From NCBI GenBank assembly GCA_000499405.2, contig HG738139.1, positions 6,348,616-6,412,615 on the forward strand: 64,000 nucleotides of DNA, written 5' to 3'. This stretch comes from Onchocerca volvulus (lineage: Eukaryota; Nematoda; Chromadorea; Rhabditida; Onchocercidae). The notes under the pieces are model-generated. The model ran no database searches, was not told where the DNA came from, and saw nothing but the letters and a program-made list of their open reading frames with translations. Positions 12,838-26,867 of the stretch are shown here, one piece after another. The position numbers and the translations under genes are program-made. Positions within the stretch are counted from its first letter, which is position 1, and the number at the start of each line of letters is the position of its first letter.

Positions 12838-15800
12838 ATGCTTCTACCATGCCTTTTGTGTGATCTGCAGATGGATGGAGAACAAATAGGTGACATCGTA
12901 GAGTCAGGTTTTGAAACAAATTCTCAACTTCGCGAACACTTAGTAGACTGTCATTCTAAATTCGTAGCTCGCGCTTTACTCGCTCCTAATGTCACCAACA
13001 AAACTCATTTTTGGCTCCTCACCAATATCGCTTATCATTGTGAAGTTCATTTTTTTTCAAATATTTTCTCATTTGCGCAATGATTGATCAGAAATAACAT
13101 TGCGGTAATATCATCTCCAGTTTCCGGGATGTAATCATGCCCATTAGGTCCAGCAATGGACCAAGTTTAACTAGGTTTATTACACGCAACAAAATCTTCG
13201 GAAAGATTTAATCTGTGACCACAACCTAAAAATTTTTTTATTTGTTTCGGAATTAAAACTACAAAATACTTCTGAAACAAAAATTTTCGTATACTATTGT
13301 GCGAATAAAATATTTACAGAATGTGAGAGACGACTTTCTCCACGACACTTCCTTAGAGACGGCGGCATTGGAATCCACAAAACAGCCATCAGTAAGTTTC
13401 AGTAAATATAATATTTCAACTTTATGCAAGCATTATTTGCTGCAGTCTATTTCCAATTCCTTTCAGGTATCGCAAGATGATGATGATGATGATAAATCTT
13501 GCCTAAATTCACAAAAAAGGAAATCTTCAAAAGATGATGATTCTGAAAAATTGCAGCCAATAGCTAAGCGATCTACAAACTTTGTAAGGATTTAAAATAT
13601 TTTTCTAACTTGTATGATATATCCAAAACTGCTGGATCACTCAAAGTAGCAAGTCTCTCTATGTATAGACAAAAAATATGTCATATCTTGATGCTGTTGC
13701 AACTGTTTCGAGAATGGATTTTATGGAGAACTTATCTAAAGTAATATATTATTACATAAATAAATATTTCGTGAAAGGAAAGAAAAATAAAATAAGATCA
13801 GTGTTTGGACTATTGCCACTGAGCTTATCATGATCCAGATGATGGAAACTGAATTCTCCGAAATAACGACAGCCATTAGCAATCATTTGAATCAGAATCA
13901 ACAACCACAGAAATTAATATCTCTTCAAAATGGTTCGAAAGCTATTCGGAAATCAAATTGTCAAGTTTGCCATGTTGATGTGTGCACAACAGCGCGCCAA
14001 CGACATGTTTATCAATTCCATCTTCGAATTTCGAATCTTTTCCAATGTTCGGATTGTGATTATACAAATAATAATTCGGTTTGGGAAATGCGTAAACATT
14101 GTACAACTGTTCATCAGGGCAATGCATATCCTATCAGCAATGAAGAAGCTCACAAGCGTGAAATACAGGTTATCATTCATTTCCAATTCCATTTTTCCTG
14201 AAATGTGATATAAAATGTTGCTGTTGTACTTATGTAATCAAATCATCAATCATTTAATGTCTTAAACATCTTCTACATGTGATATAACTACAGTCGATAA
14301 TGAATTCATTACACAAGTTAAAATACTGATGATTGTACCAAATTTTAACTTTAAATTTTATTTTAACTGATCCACAATTGAAACAAATGCAGCATCAGAT
14401 TGTTTCAGAATTGGAATCAGCAATGTTTTCCAGATTGGAAACTGAAAAAATCACCTCTATCAAGACAAGAAATTGCAGTAGTGGAGGTTTGTTAAATTTT
14501 GATTAAACGATATTTTGAAGATTTATTTTTCCCAACCTTTTATTCTCCTTTTCTTTCTTTCTTACTTCCAAATGAATAGCTGATCACTGTTTCAGCAAAA
14601 TAAAGTTGCTCCGGAAGATAGTGGACCAAAAATGGTCAACTATGGAAGTGTTCAGAAGAATATATCTTGTGATGAAGTTGATAGCTGTGATATGAACAGT
14701 GATAATGATTATGCCTTGAGACAATTAGCTATGGCAGCTGTTGTAGATGATCGTACATGTCATCTCTGCTGGTAATAATATTGGATTTAACTTTTTTGAA
14801 TTTCTGAACTGAATTTGAATTTCTGAACTGAATGTTTTGCGAGGTTAATGAAATTCAAACTTTAATTGAAATTAATTGAGAGTGCAACTATGAACTAAAT
14901 TAAGATGAATTGCTTTTTGGTACAAAATTTTTACAGGGAGGAATCTCGTTATCCGGGGCGTCATATAGCTCAGAAACATTTAAAGAAGTCACTTTACCAA
15001 TGCCCGGTTTGTCAAGATTTTGGAAGTTACGAAAGTTGTACCGTTACTAAACATATTAACAAAATTCATCCGGAACACTGTAATGCTATTCCTATTTCCA
15101 ATTTGGACCGATATGCTCAGGAAATTCGCGACTTGCAGGTAATTAATAATTCATTCAGCACGCCGAAAATTTTTCTATTGATACTTTAGATCGTCAAGCA
15201 CATTTCATTAGAAATTTTTGACCTCTTCAATCGGAAGTACCAGAAATATGCTTCTTATCGTATTTTGCAAAAAAAAAAAATAAATTATTTTTTAATGTTC
15301 TGGCATTGATAGAAATTGAACATATTGTAGAAGAAATGTTTTCCAAACCGACCAATGAAGCTCGTTCGGCCTCATTTTGGTAATCGTCCTCGAGAACGCC
15401 ATATTTGTCAAATTTGTAAAATACAGGTAAAATTCAGTCTAGACATTCAAGGTTATGTATAATTAATAATTTCTTGAAATATCTCTTAAGTACAGGGAAT
15501 CACTCAGTTATTCATTATTTCATAAACAAAGTTATATGTTTCTGTTCGAATTCGAATTAAAATTTCACCTAAAAATTGACCATATAACACTTCAGAAGTA
15601 TGCTTTTTTTTCAGGTGGCTCAATCGGACCGTCAACGGCACGTATATCATCGTCACTTAAAACAACAACGTATTTTCGAATGTCCTCTTTGCCCTTTTGC
15701 TTCAAACTACGATATTCATCGTGTGAAGTGGCATATTAAGTGGATGCACAAGGAAGATCCGAACAGAGAGCCTTATTCTCATGAAAATGACTACAAGTAG

Positions 15801-18800
15801 GCCAAATTTCTTGATAAGAAATAAAAATTTGAAATATATTCTGTATTCTTTTTTTATCCATTGTAATCATTCAATTTTTTGGAAAGTTAAACAATTACTT
15901 TTTAATTACAAATTTCGATTTTCAGAGAAGAAATTGATCAATTAAACGAGCGATGTTTTCCGGGTTGGCAACATAGAAGAAAGCAGTTTTGGTGGTTGGA
16001 CACTGAAGAAGCTGATAAACAAAATGTTCGAATTTTTTGGGAAACTTTAAAGATTTCAGTTATTTCTCGTCTTCCATTATAATGCTCAACTTCTATCGGA
16101 AACAATATTTAGACGCTTGCTAATGTAATTTCGTCTTGCTTTTTTATGGAATTCGATTTGCAGTTAAAAAAAAATGTGGTAGCGGACAACGAGGAAAGAA
16201 AAAAAACGATGAAGACAGTCATTAATAAACCATCTGTAATTCAAGAAGAATCTCGTGAAAAACCAGATGAATGGACTTGCATGGTTAGCTTTGGTTCTAT
16301 GAAAATGCAAAACTTTTGTTAAACAAAAAATATTTATCTTTGTTAGTTTCATTTATCTTTTTTCAATACTTCTTCCGACTTGAAATTACCCAATGTTAGA
16401 ATTTCACAGCTTAAATTTCAATCTGTTCTGTTGTGAACGGTAATGCAGAGAAGTGAAGTGGGTGTACAGAACTGTATGATTTGAACAATCGATATTTTAG
16501 CACTAATTCATCCTTTCTTAAGGTTACTAATTTATATAATAAAAAAGTTTATTAACTTGAATTGAAGTTGAAACTTAATGTATGAACTACACTGTACAAA
16601 AATATATATAATACTGCACAATTTGAAAGTTGTCGAGCGATTGCAGCTTTGCAAAAAAGAATTCAAACCTTCATCGAACTTCTTGCGTCATGTAGCAAAG
16701 GATCATCTCAAAATTTCTCTCTATCAATGCCCAATATGCAGAGGTTATGGAGGTCAAGATGCCTATGAAATACGGTTACATATGCAGAAATTACATGGTG
16801 GATGTATAGAAGAACCCGTATCGCATATCGAAGAACACGCAGACGAAATACAGAAAATGTATCAGCAGTGTTTTCCAGGACGAAAGCTCAAAGTAAATTT
16901 TAGTTAATTGTTGTGAATGTGGTAAATTGGCAAAAATCAATAATTCAAATTTGCTAGAATTCTTAGCAATTGTAATAAAAATAAACTGTTTAAAATTCTC
17001 ATGAAATCCTTTGCATTTCCTTAGCCAATTTTGTCGCAGAACTTGTGGTCAGAGAAAAAAGCGAGTCAAAATAGAAAAAGTTGCGAAGGACTTAAAGTTC
17101 AGTGTCGCGAATGTGGTCAAGAAATGAAAACTGAAGATCGGCAGGTATAAAGGCATTTACGATTAATTAACATCATTTAAATCTTATTTTTCAAAATGAA
17201 TTTTAGTTTTAAAAAAGCAATGCTATTTCTTGATATATTTTACAAATTGATCTGCCAAATTTTTTTTAAAAAACTCGTAAAACCAGTATCTATTTCAAAA
17301 TAACTCTCAGATTTGCCCAACGAATACTTCTTTAATTTATAGATTCATGTATATAGACATCATTTGAAAGAACCTCGTCTTTATCAATGTCCACTTTGCG
17401 AATTCTCTCATCACGCTTGTTCATCAGACGTCAAAGCACATATCAAGTTTGTCACGTTAAAACGTTTACAATTATAGGATGCTGGAGGATCCTTGTTAAA
17501 ATTTTTATAGTCAATTAACTTAAATCTTCAAAAATTCAGGAATTTTTGAAAGTTTCATATAAATTAAGATTTGCGCACCGAGACAATGCAGATTTAGCAC
17601 CCACAACAAATCTGTTGAAATTTTCAAAAGAAATAGCAAGATGGAATTTGCGTTGTTTTCCGGGTTGGATCAATCGTCGCTTGCCCACTCTTGCACTGGA
17701 AGATTTCAATAGGTCATTGTTGCTTCCTTGTTTTTTTGATTTCTTCCATCCAGCAAATAGATCCCATTTTTGAAATTCAAACTTATTGGAATTTCTGAAA
17801 CTTCAATTTATGTTAATTTACTTGTAAAGAGAATTTTTCTGTTCTGATAGGTGCCGAATTTGTGATGTGGAAGTGCGTCAAACTTCACGTCATATTGCTG
17901 AAGTTCATTTAAAAATGTCACTTCATCGATGTCCCCTTTGTGATTACGGTGCTGCTGAAAGTCGTCTCGTTCGAAGACATATGAAAAATGGCCATAAAAG
18001 GAAAGAGGTTAAAGTAAGTTTTAGTAATATTGGTTTATTTGAAAATTTGACAATTCTTCAATTTTTTTTGAAAATTTTTCAGGTTTTTCTTGTTGTTTCA
18101 TAGTATTTCATAAGTTTTTTACAAGCTTTTGAAAATTTACGGAGAAATTATATTTTATACTTTGGTAGTCATTATTATTATATAATATAAACAAATGTGA
18201 ACACGCTTGAAATGGGTTTTATGAATTTAAAAAACTTTAAGGGTCTGGAACCGATAGCTAATGTGGTTGAGCATCGAGCAGCTTTTTCGGAAATGCATGA
18301 TCGTTGCTTTCCGGGACGACCGAAACGTTTGTCGAATATTACTATTTCTAATGAAGGAAGAAGAGCAAAGTGTCGTCAATGTGGCGCTACAATCAGTAGA
18401 AAACGACGATTGACTCATTTACTTGAGAAGCATCTTAAAAAAGCTATTTTCATGTAATAATTTGAATTATTGTCTGAAAATTTATCTAGCTGAGAAATAA
18501 ATGCCTAAATGCAAGGTTTCTAGGTTTTCAAAATTTTGAGTTTGAACTATATTCAAACATCATTGTTTATTCAGATTCAAGGAATCTAATCAAACTTCTA
18601 TGACTTACTGGAGATGTTCAAATAATGTAGAAAGACATCAAGCAGTGTTGGAATTTGTTTAAAAATTTGCTTTTTTTGATTTTTATTACTACCAGGCTAG
18701 AAAATTGAAAAAACAGAAAATTAAAATGACAATTAGGTCTTATCATTTTTTCTTACCATTGATAGATTAAAGTAAGCGGTTAAATGATTGAGCTATTGAT

Positions 18801-19092
18801 CGGATTCATTCCGCACCATATGTGTAAGTTCATTTTCAGTTCTTTTTAAATTTAGTACTTTAGTAGCATAATCATATCATTTTTTCTTTTTGTCGTGCTT
18901 ATAGTATCTATTATTTTAAGATGTTCGTTGTGCCCATTCGAATCGTCCTACGACGAGAATGCTGTGATTAGTCATATCCAGGAAGAGCATAGAGGACAAG
19001 ACGGTCGTGTAATTAATGATCTTTTCAAATACAAAGCAGAAGCAGAAATGATGGCAAAAAGTTGCTTTCTAGATTGGGAATTATCGATTTGA
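12838..19092 (+). CDS. Seven-module C2H2-like zinc-finger protein with CFPGW linkers
   Basis: I do not recognise a named orthologue. Exons after the first are 13320-13391, 13467-13583, 13839-14168, 14409-14486, 14596-14771, 14937-15138, 15331-15426, 15615-15796, 15926-16025, 16164-16283, 16647-16892, 17025-17144, 17343-17446, 17569-17712, 17851-18013, 18242-18453 and 18921-19092, all in phase. Exon 1 begins at 12838, but its donor is uncertain (12963 is one phase-correct choice). The product is about 920 aa. After an N-terminal finger and an acidic Asp/Lys/Ser-rich segment, seven modules follow. Each has a CxxC...H...H finger, a short RHxxxxHLK-like link, a second finger (typically CPLC...H...H), then a P-x-S-N...EI stretch ending in CFPGW or CFPGR. 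The paired fingers suggest nucleic-acid binding in the nucleus, which is inference. The last module is degenerate (CFLDW). Confidence 0.85.
14798..14835. repeat. 19-bp tandem duplication in an intron
   Basis: The unit GAATTTCTGAACTGAAT(T/G)T occurs twice head to tail inside an intron of the zinc-finger gene (14772-14936). It looks like a recent small tandem duplication with no coding effect. Confidence 0.7.
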
Positions 19093-20306
19093 TCTTCACT
19101 TGTACTTAATTTATTTTTAGAATTGTCACCAAATTTCCAAACACATTCGTTAAAAAAGAATGGGGGATACTTCTATGTGTAAGATAGCTATAGGAATTTT
19201 CAAAAATTTTTTGAAATTCAAATTTAAGGATTTTAATAAAGGAAAATTTTCTCCGGTATATTTTCGAAAAAAGATAATACATAAATTAATACAGGCATAT
19301 ATAATCTATCAAGAGACATACAGGAATCTGAAGAAGTAAAACCGGAAAATAGCGTAACCGGACGTTGTTCCTTTCTTATCTTTCATATGTCGAATGTACG
19401 ACTTTTACAATCTGACATTTCTTGTAGCTATTCATTACGGTTGAAAACTTACTTCATTATTTAAAATTATTTAAATATATCTCCTAAATGCTAAGTTTTT
19501 TATGTTTCCAATAGCATAGTTTCGTTTTCATGTAAACATTTCAAACAATCAAGTTTGTTTTTTAAACAAATTTTACCTGTTTATTCAGCGATATATCATC
19601 ATGAAATTATGTGAGAACTCAATTGTTCATTGAATTTTGCTGAAAGGCTTCTATTTATCCATGCTTGATTTTAGCTGATCATTGATCTCGGTGTTACATT
19701 TTCTGTTCTAATCTTTTTTTGTTTTCTTGACTAAATGTGAATAAAGATTAAACTTTAGCTTTGTTTTTTGCATGTACAATTAGCACGCTAATAATTTGAA
19801 CGATTCAAGGTAAAAATGAAGATAAAGTAATTTTAAACGATATTCTGGCTTCCTCTGAAAGTCATCTCTAGTTTTAATTTACTGCAAGAAAAATCTTTCG
19901 ATACTTAAAAGGTTATTATTTATATGATTGATATATTTTCAATTTTCCTGCGACTGGAATGTTCCATTTTTGCTTTCTTTAGTCTCGTTTGAATAGTAAT
20001 TAAAAGATATTTTGGTTGGAAACTGTACTATTGGGAGAATTAAATTACTGAAATTGTGTTTTTGATTTTTTGTTCGGAAGAGTTGAAGAGAATAGCAACA
20101 ACATCAAAATAAACATATTCATATGTTAGCCATCGTTTCGATATATACACATATATCATCGTAACAAATGATCGAGCAATGAGGAGTTAGAAGGAAGATG
20201 AAGATGAAAAGAGGAAGAAGCTTTGTGATAGAAGAGAAGATATTGGGGCGGTGCGGAAGTTTGTGATAATATCCTCCGACAAGTGATCGCTTATCCATCC
20301 CTCCAG

Positions 20307-21925
20307 ATGGTTACCAGAAGACGGTCTAATAGGCGTAAGGTACTTTTTTCATTCATATTTCAAGTTAAATGCAAACTTTTCCTTATGACATCTAAGCAAG
20401 GATGAACAATCAATCCAATTTATGTCTAACATTCTTGAAACTCAGACAAGTGACACATTGCTTGCTAACTAATTTTTTGCAACTTTATGCTAATTTATTT
20501 CTTCCTTTTGTCTTTACAATAATAATAATTGTCCCTATTGTCGTTCATAATTGAGCTAATTTTCGATAATAGTGCAGAAATTTATTTAATTCATTCATAC
20601 TTAATTTTTGTAACAATTATCTAAATCACAACAGTTAATTAAAAAATTTTTGCCCAATTTTTGTGATAATTATCTGAGTAGTAACAGTAATAATTCATTA
20701 ATACCGTATTTCGAAGATACTTTACAAAATAGAATTCAAACAATTATTTCCACAATTGAACAAAAATCTTCATTGAGCGCTGTATTTCAATAATTTTTTG
20801 TTTACTAAAAATTACTCAGTTACTGTAGAATCCTATTTTTGAATTTCAAAAAACAGTTTTGCTCTCAATGGTAAGCTCATGAATATTTAATAATATTGGC
20901 AGATATTTTTAATTAAATTCCTGAACTATGTAAATATTTATTTAAACATTTAGCTTTGAAATTTCTGACAATAAAACAAAAAAATTTTAAAATTTCTTTT
21001 TTTGGACAAAATTTTGATTGAATATTTTTTGTCTATTATTCTGCAACAAAATTTTATTTCATTTCTAAATTATTGGTTTCTTTTTTTTTTTTTCTTCTCG
21101 TTAATTATTAATGCTTAACCATCATCATTATCACTGTTGTTCTCAATATCATCATTATTACTGCTAATATTATACACAGGGTGACAATCCAGAAGAAGCA
21201 CTACAGCAACGTGTCGCAGCAAATCGTCGTGAGCGACAACGAACAAAAGAACTAAATGATGCATTCGCCATTTTGCGACGAATTGTTCCATCATTACCGT
21301 CTGATAAAATGAGTAAAATTCATACACTACGTATTGCTACAGATTATATTCGCTTTCTAGATCAGGTTTCCAACCTTTCTTATCATTTTATTATTTTGTT
21401 ATCATGCCGAAATTCCGCGTAATTTTTGAGTAATTCCATTCTTGGATTCTCTTTCCAAACCATTCCAGAATTTCTCGAAACTTCTTAAAAACTCTACTAG
21501 ACTACTAGATGCAAAATTATACAGATGAATGGTGACGGATGTCGATTATTCGGATGTGAGATGCAATTGTGCGATGGTAACTTGCAAACGACATTTAACA
21601 TGTGGAGAGGTGGAATGGCTTCCTTGCCGCATTACTACTCGAATGATACGTCACCGATGCAAACTTTCATCAAAGCAGGTGTGTTCTTCCAGAAATTGGG
21701 CTCACAATTTGACAAAATTCGTCCAATTCAGTCTTATTTCACTTCGAAGCTTTAGTAGAATTCTGATGGATTTCTTTGAATTGACTTATAGAAGAAGAAC
21801 ATGGTTGGTTCAATGAAGGTACCGACGCAACTCTGCCCGCCACCGCAACTGCAGCAGCAACAGCAGGCGGCATGCCAGCAGTAACAAAAACAACGACAAG
21901 TTTGGAACAAAGAACTTCGATGTAA
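20307..21925 (+). CDS. hlh-8: Twist-family bHLH transcription factor HLH-8
   Basis: This is a DNA-binding bHLH factor of the Twist class. The C. elegans orthologue patterns postembryonic mesoderm and non-striated muscle as a dimer with an E-protein. Exons are 20307-20339, 21180-21365, 21525-21678 and 21792-21925, giving 168 aa. The basic region ([19 protein letters not shown]) spans residues 22-40, and helix-loop-helix follows to about 73, including [17 protein letters not shown]. Directly after it, NGDGCRLFG and TTFNMWRGG match the nematode HLH-8 family rather than vertebrate Twist. The tail is Ala/Thr-rich (ATATAAATAGG) and short. Exon 1 encodes only [11 protein letters not shown], and a CCTCCAG acceptor lies immediately before its ATG. 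This could be a spliced-leader site, or an internal acceptor with one more exon upstream. Confidence 0.92.
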
Positions 21926-21927
21926 CC

Positions 21928-21933
21928 AATAAA
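21928..21933 (+). promoter_or_regulatory. Poly(A) signal close to the hlh-8 stop
   Basis: AATAAA begins only 2 bases after the TAA stop of hlh-8. If used, it would give a 3'UTR of about 20-30 bases. No alternative was assessed further downstream, so its use is uncertain. Confidence 0.4.
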
Positions 21934-24900
21934 CTGTTAATCCATCTAAAAAAGTGACATCCAAGGGAGAAGGAATTAAACTTTTTGATCAGTGAAATAA
22001 GCCGCAACCCATCCAGATTGACTTATTACCCTTTTTAACCACTCCAAAGAATGCCATTTCGATGGCTTTGTTTATTTTAGCTTCATTAATAGAACGGACA
22101 TAGGAAAACGATTACAGTTAGAAAGAATTGTCCCTTTGTGTTTTTTTATAAACAAACCTCGTAAGACAATACGTAACTTTCGCATCTAAAAGCGTTTTGT
22201 CAATCCAAAGGGTACGAAATGTTGATCATATCAGATTACAGGTATCTTTATTAATCTTTGTAATTATCTTTTGTATGAAGAGATAAATCAATGAAGAAGA
22301 GGAAAACAGATAGGAATAAATGACGATTGTTGAGATTGATTGGCGAGAGTTTTTTCTTTTTTTTTTAGTGTCATTATAAGTGAAAAATTGGATTTCATTC
22401 AGTTATAATCGATTAGTTTGATAAAATCTATCTATCGTTGCCTAAATCTGAGAGTATCAAATTGTTTCAATTACTGATAGCAATCTATTGGAAATATTAT
22501 TATCATGTCAATCTTGATACATTGCTAAATGAAACTGTTTGAGAAGATAAAAAGTCTTGAAAATGCTATGACAAAAGGCTATCAAATATGCCATTCTCAT
22601 CGAATTCATCGATTTCGAAGAGAATCAAAGGCAACTAAAGTACCGTCATACTGTAGTAGTATTATGGAGATGATGAATGATTTATGAATGATCGAGAAGA
22701 TAGGAAGGAAATTTGAGAAGATATTTCAGGGATCGAAAATGAGATAAGAGAGGAGACATTGAGTTTTACTACTCAAACTGTACCACATATTGCTTACAGA
22801 TGCTGCTAGCAATGATCGTAAATAAAGCTTAAAAATGTGAAGTGAAGGAAACTGGGAGGAAATTCAAGAATAAGAAAACATACTCTTAAATCTCGACCTC
22901 GACCGAATTTCTCTTGCATTATGGAATTAAACTTCAAAAGAAACAAGCCGAAAGGCAGAAAATCATCAAAATTGTTCCCAGATGTGAAAAGCATGGGGAT
23001 GGATGGCATTGGTGAGTGAAATCGATGTTTTATCACCAGAATCGTATCGTATCAATGGGAAAATTGTTCTGGCAAATTACAGTTTTCTTTAGAAATCTTT
23101 TACAACCTTATATGCAATGTCTGCTGATGCGAGCAGAAAAGGTCGATACCGTAATCTTTGATTACAGTAATAAACCATCTCATCAACGAGATTCAGCATT
23201 TAAGAAAAGGCTAGTTAATGATTAGCAATTGTAAACATTGTTTGTTACTAGAATAATGAATGAGTGAAGTGAATGAAAGAATCAAAATTGATCAATTCAT
23301 TGATATCGCACTATTGAGAGTATCTTTCTATATAAAGCAAAATCTGTTCAGAACTTCTTCCTTCTGATTCTTTTCTTAGAAAATTCTTCAAGTTATCTCA
23401 TGATATAAGAATTTCGAGATAACAAGGTTATTCAGAGATAACTTGAAAGTTACCAGTGAATGACTTCGATTTCCTAATATCTAAATTAAATATGGAAATA
23501 TCTGTCCAAAGTATATGCTTCTTTTTTTGCATATATTTACTTTCTATTAAACATAATTGGTGATTTTGGTAAAATAGATTTATTTTTCAAATTAAAACAA
23601 AATTAGCTAATTAGTTTACTATTTGCTACTGTAAGTAAAAAAAATAACGGTAACATAAAAATAAATGAAAAACTTTTAGATTTTTAAGATATTTCTTGGT
23701 GATGAAGAGCATCTTTTAATTGATTTGGAACATCGAAAAGCATATTGTTTTCGGATCTGAATTCGAATCTTAATACAGTTTTTGTTATTTCAAAATTTAA
23801 TTCTGACAATAAATCTTCAAACTAATTTATTTGTTTTCGGATTCAAAATTAGGTATGTTTATTACCGAATTCAATATTAGATATATTTGTTATCGAATTT
23901 TCTGCTTAACAAAAAGGATTCATATTTCTGCAGACAAAGTATTGGAATATCTGACATTGGAATTTGATAAATGTTTTTAGTTCTGGTAATGCTTTACTTA
24001 TTCATTTGCTTATTTGCTCTTTAATCAATTTTCAACTTATTAACTCTGTAATTTGCTCTCTCACAGTCGAGAGATCTTTCTATCAATATCTACTAATACT
24101 TATGTTTCTTACCAGCATAGACGAAATAAGAACTAAATTCTTCTTTCTGTTATATATGTTGATCACTGTTATGATGATATCAGTGAAATACTTGCAATAG
24201 ATCATTGTGATAGATCAATTTCGGCAGTTGAAACAGACCAATTTCAGAACTAAGTGATAAAATATACAAATCCCCATACATCAGCAGTGGTTTGATAAGA
24301 TGTTATACAAAATTTTTATTTAAATTAAAACGAAAATTCATTTAATACGCATTTACTCCAGAACTTTTTCCTCCATTGCTTCTGATCAATTAAATATGTT
24401 CGATGCAAGATTTTTTTTAAGCCTCTTAATCTGACCAAATTATTGGCTCTTTTGCTCTTGTCGATAGTGTTTCTCATCATGACTTAAAGATCAAATGAAC
24501 TATAGCATGTTTAGCATATTTAAGTATCAATTGAATCATATCATAATTTTTTAAAATCTAATTGATACAATAAACGATTAATATATTTGGTGTAAATTAA
24601 TTTTGTTTTCAATTAAATATGGCTTAATTCAACTTTGCTAGACATATTTCAATCGAATTCATTCCAGTCATATTTTGAACATTGTCCTAAACTGTTGAGG
24701 CATTGGAAATTGATGAGTTTAGTAACAATACACATTTTTTTTTCAAGAAATAAGTCAAAAGAAGAAAACAAGTTGATTATGAAAAGATCAAATTTGCTCG
24801 ATGTATCATCTGAAATTGTCCACTCTCGTGGTTGAGATTATATCCCAAATCGTCTCTGATGAAACGGGAAATTTAATCAATAAAATTCATTCCTTAACTA

Positions 24901-26867
24901 AAAAAAATATTTGATTAAAGTCCCCTTTCAATTTTACAGCCACTTCAGATTTTTCGACCGATGATTAAATCAAATTATCAATTCAATATTCTATCCCAAT
25001 TATTATCATTATTGAGAAACTTGTACTGTAAAATTTCACATCTCATATCTGAATAAAATGCAAAGCACAAGTAATTTTTCATAATATAAAAATAATAATG
25101 ACCGTCAGGTTTTCATTTTCCTGACATTCAGCAGAGAATGGATAAGAGTCGAAGATATCAATATTGTTATCAGTTTGGAAGCAAAGATTGAAGTATTTGG
25201 ATGAATCAATCCTCTCACAGATATGCATTCAAATTTCTTACTTTCTTACCAACCAGCTAATAGATTTTTTAACTTCGAATATATTTTCATCATACTACAA
25301 TTCTCTAACAATCCAAAGAAATCAGCAAATCAATAAAATCAAAAATAAACTAATAAATTCCATGTTTCAATGAAAAAATTTGATGACAGTCAAAAAATAT
25401 TAATTAGTTAAAAATTTTCCACAAAATGTGACTAGACGCTTATAGCATAAATAAGAAATTTGACTGACGGTGCTTAAAAATAATTGCAATAATTGGTTTT
25501 AAACTAATGAATTAAATTAATGTTGTAATACTCGATTTCTATCATCCATAAGAAGTTTAACATTGAAGACGAGTTTTGAATTTTTTCATTTCATTTCAGA
25601 AAATTAAATTCGATATATAATTAGCAACCTCATTTGTCTAGCAGTTAATATCGCCACTTAATCTATAAGAGATATTTATTAGATATCGATGCAGCAATGA
25701 TAATGATAGGATCAGTAATCACAGGAAAAAAAGTCGAAAGCGAATTTGAGACATGTCAGCACCGTGCTACACTTTATTATTAATATGTTGTGAATTATCA
25801 AGATACAAAATAGTTTAACATTTGATAATAACGGATAACGATAAAATCAAACAATTCACTTCCTTCAGTGAAAGTGATAATGAAGAAACAATAACTTTCT
25901 ATAATTAAAACTATCATTTTTAATGAAAACTGTCATTCCGGGATTTGTTATACGTCATCCATTCACAGTGATTATTTCACAATGTACTTATCATCTTGTG
26001 TTGATTAGATTTACCTTATCTTCAAATCATGAATTTTTTTCAAATCAATCAGAACCTTTTTGCAGTGTGATACATTCTTCAAATTAAATAAACTTGTTGA
26101 AAAATTTGATAAAATTCAACTTCTTTTTGCTGAAAAATTGTACATCGTCTGTTCATTATGCTAGTGGAATATTACAACCTGGAAAGCCAACTTGGTCATT
26201 TCATACTTGCGATTATTTTAGAAAAACGTAGTGATAGACACATTTACCTTAACAATTTAATAACAGGTAAACAAATGGTCAAGAAACATCATAAAACTGT
26301 TCCATCGTTTCGCCTTTAGCCCTTAACTTTTTCTTTTTTGTAGATTTTCATTTCTATCAATTTCTTATCATTTTCTCTGATTATTTAACAACAAAATAAT
26401 TGCTAAGTCTTGTAGAATATTAGAGTTCCTGTTTTCAATTTCTGTCACAAATTTGAGAATTTCAATTTAATATTCATCAAAATGCAAAATCATCGCATTT
26501 ATGAGTATTTATCTATTAGGATGATATAAGCGAAATTTGAAATTCAGCAGTGTTTAGATGAAAAGAAATAATATTAAAGAACACGAGTGCAACCCACCAA
26601 TTGCTTCAGAATTTGAATTCAGAATTCATTTTTAATTTTTTTTCAAAATTTTTTCGTAATTTTTTCAGGAAAATTTCAGAATTCCGTAATTTTTTAAAAA
26701 TTCTCTTGTAATTTTAATTTTTTCGAATCACAACTTTTTTAAAAGTTGTGAAAGATCATTTTCATTTTCCGGTTTAGTTTACATCCTTAATTTGTAATTT
26801 ACGGTCCTACCTTCTAAATAATTAACTTCCCTAACTTCATTAAACTATAACTGCTACTTTGCTAATT
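21934..26867. other. Intergenic region between convergent genes
   Basis: hlh-8 (plus) and the SBSPON-like gene (minus) point towards each other across this 4.9 kb. I found no exon chain here. A weak 11-base inverted repeat (23389-23399 with 23434-23444, CAAGTTATCTC) and ordinary A/T runs are the only structures noticed. Open frames such as 23964-24200 translate to Ile/Leu/Phe-rich sequence without motifs. Confidence 0.5.
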
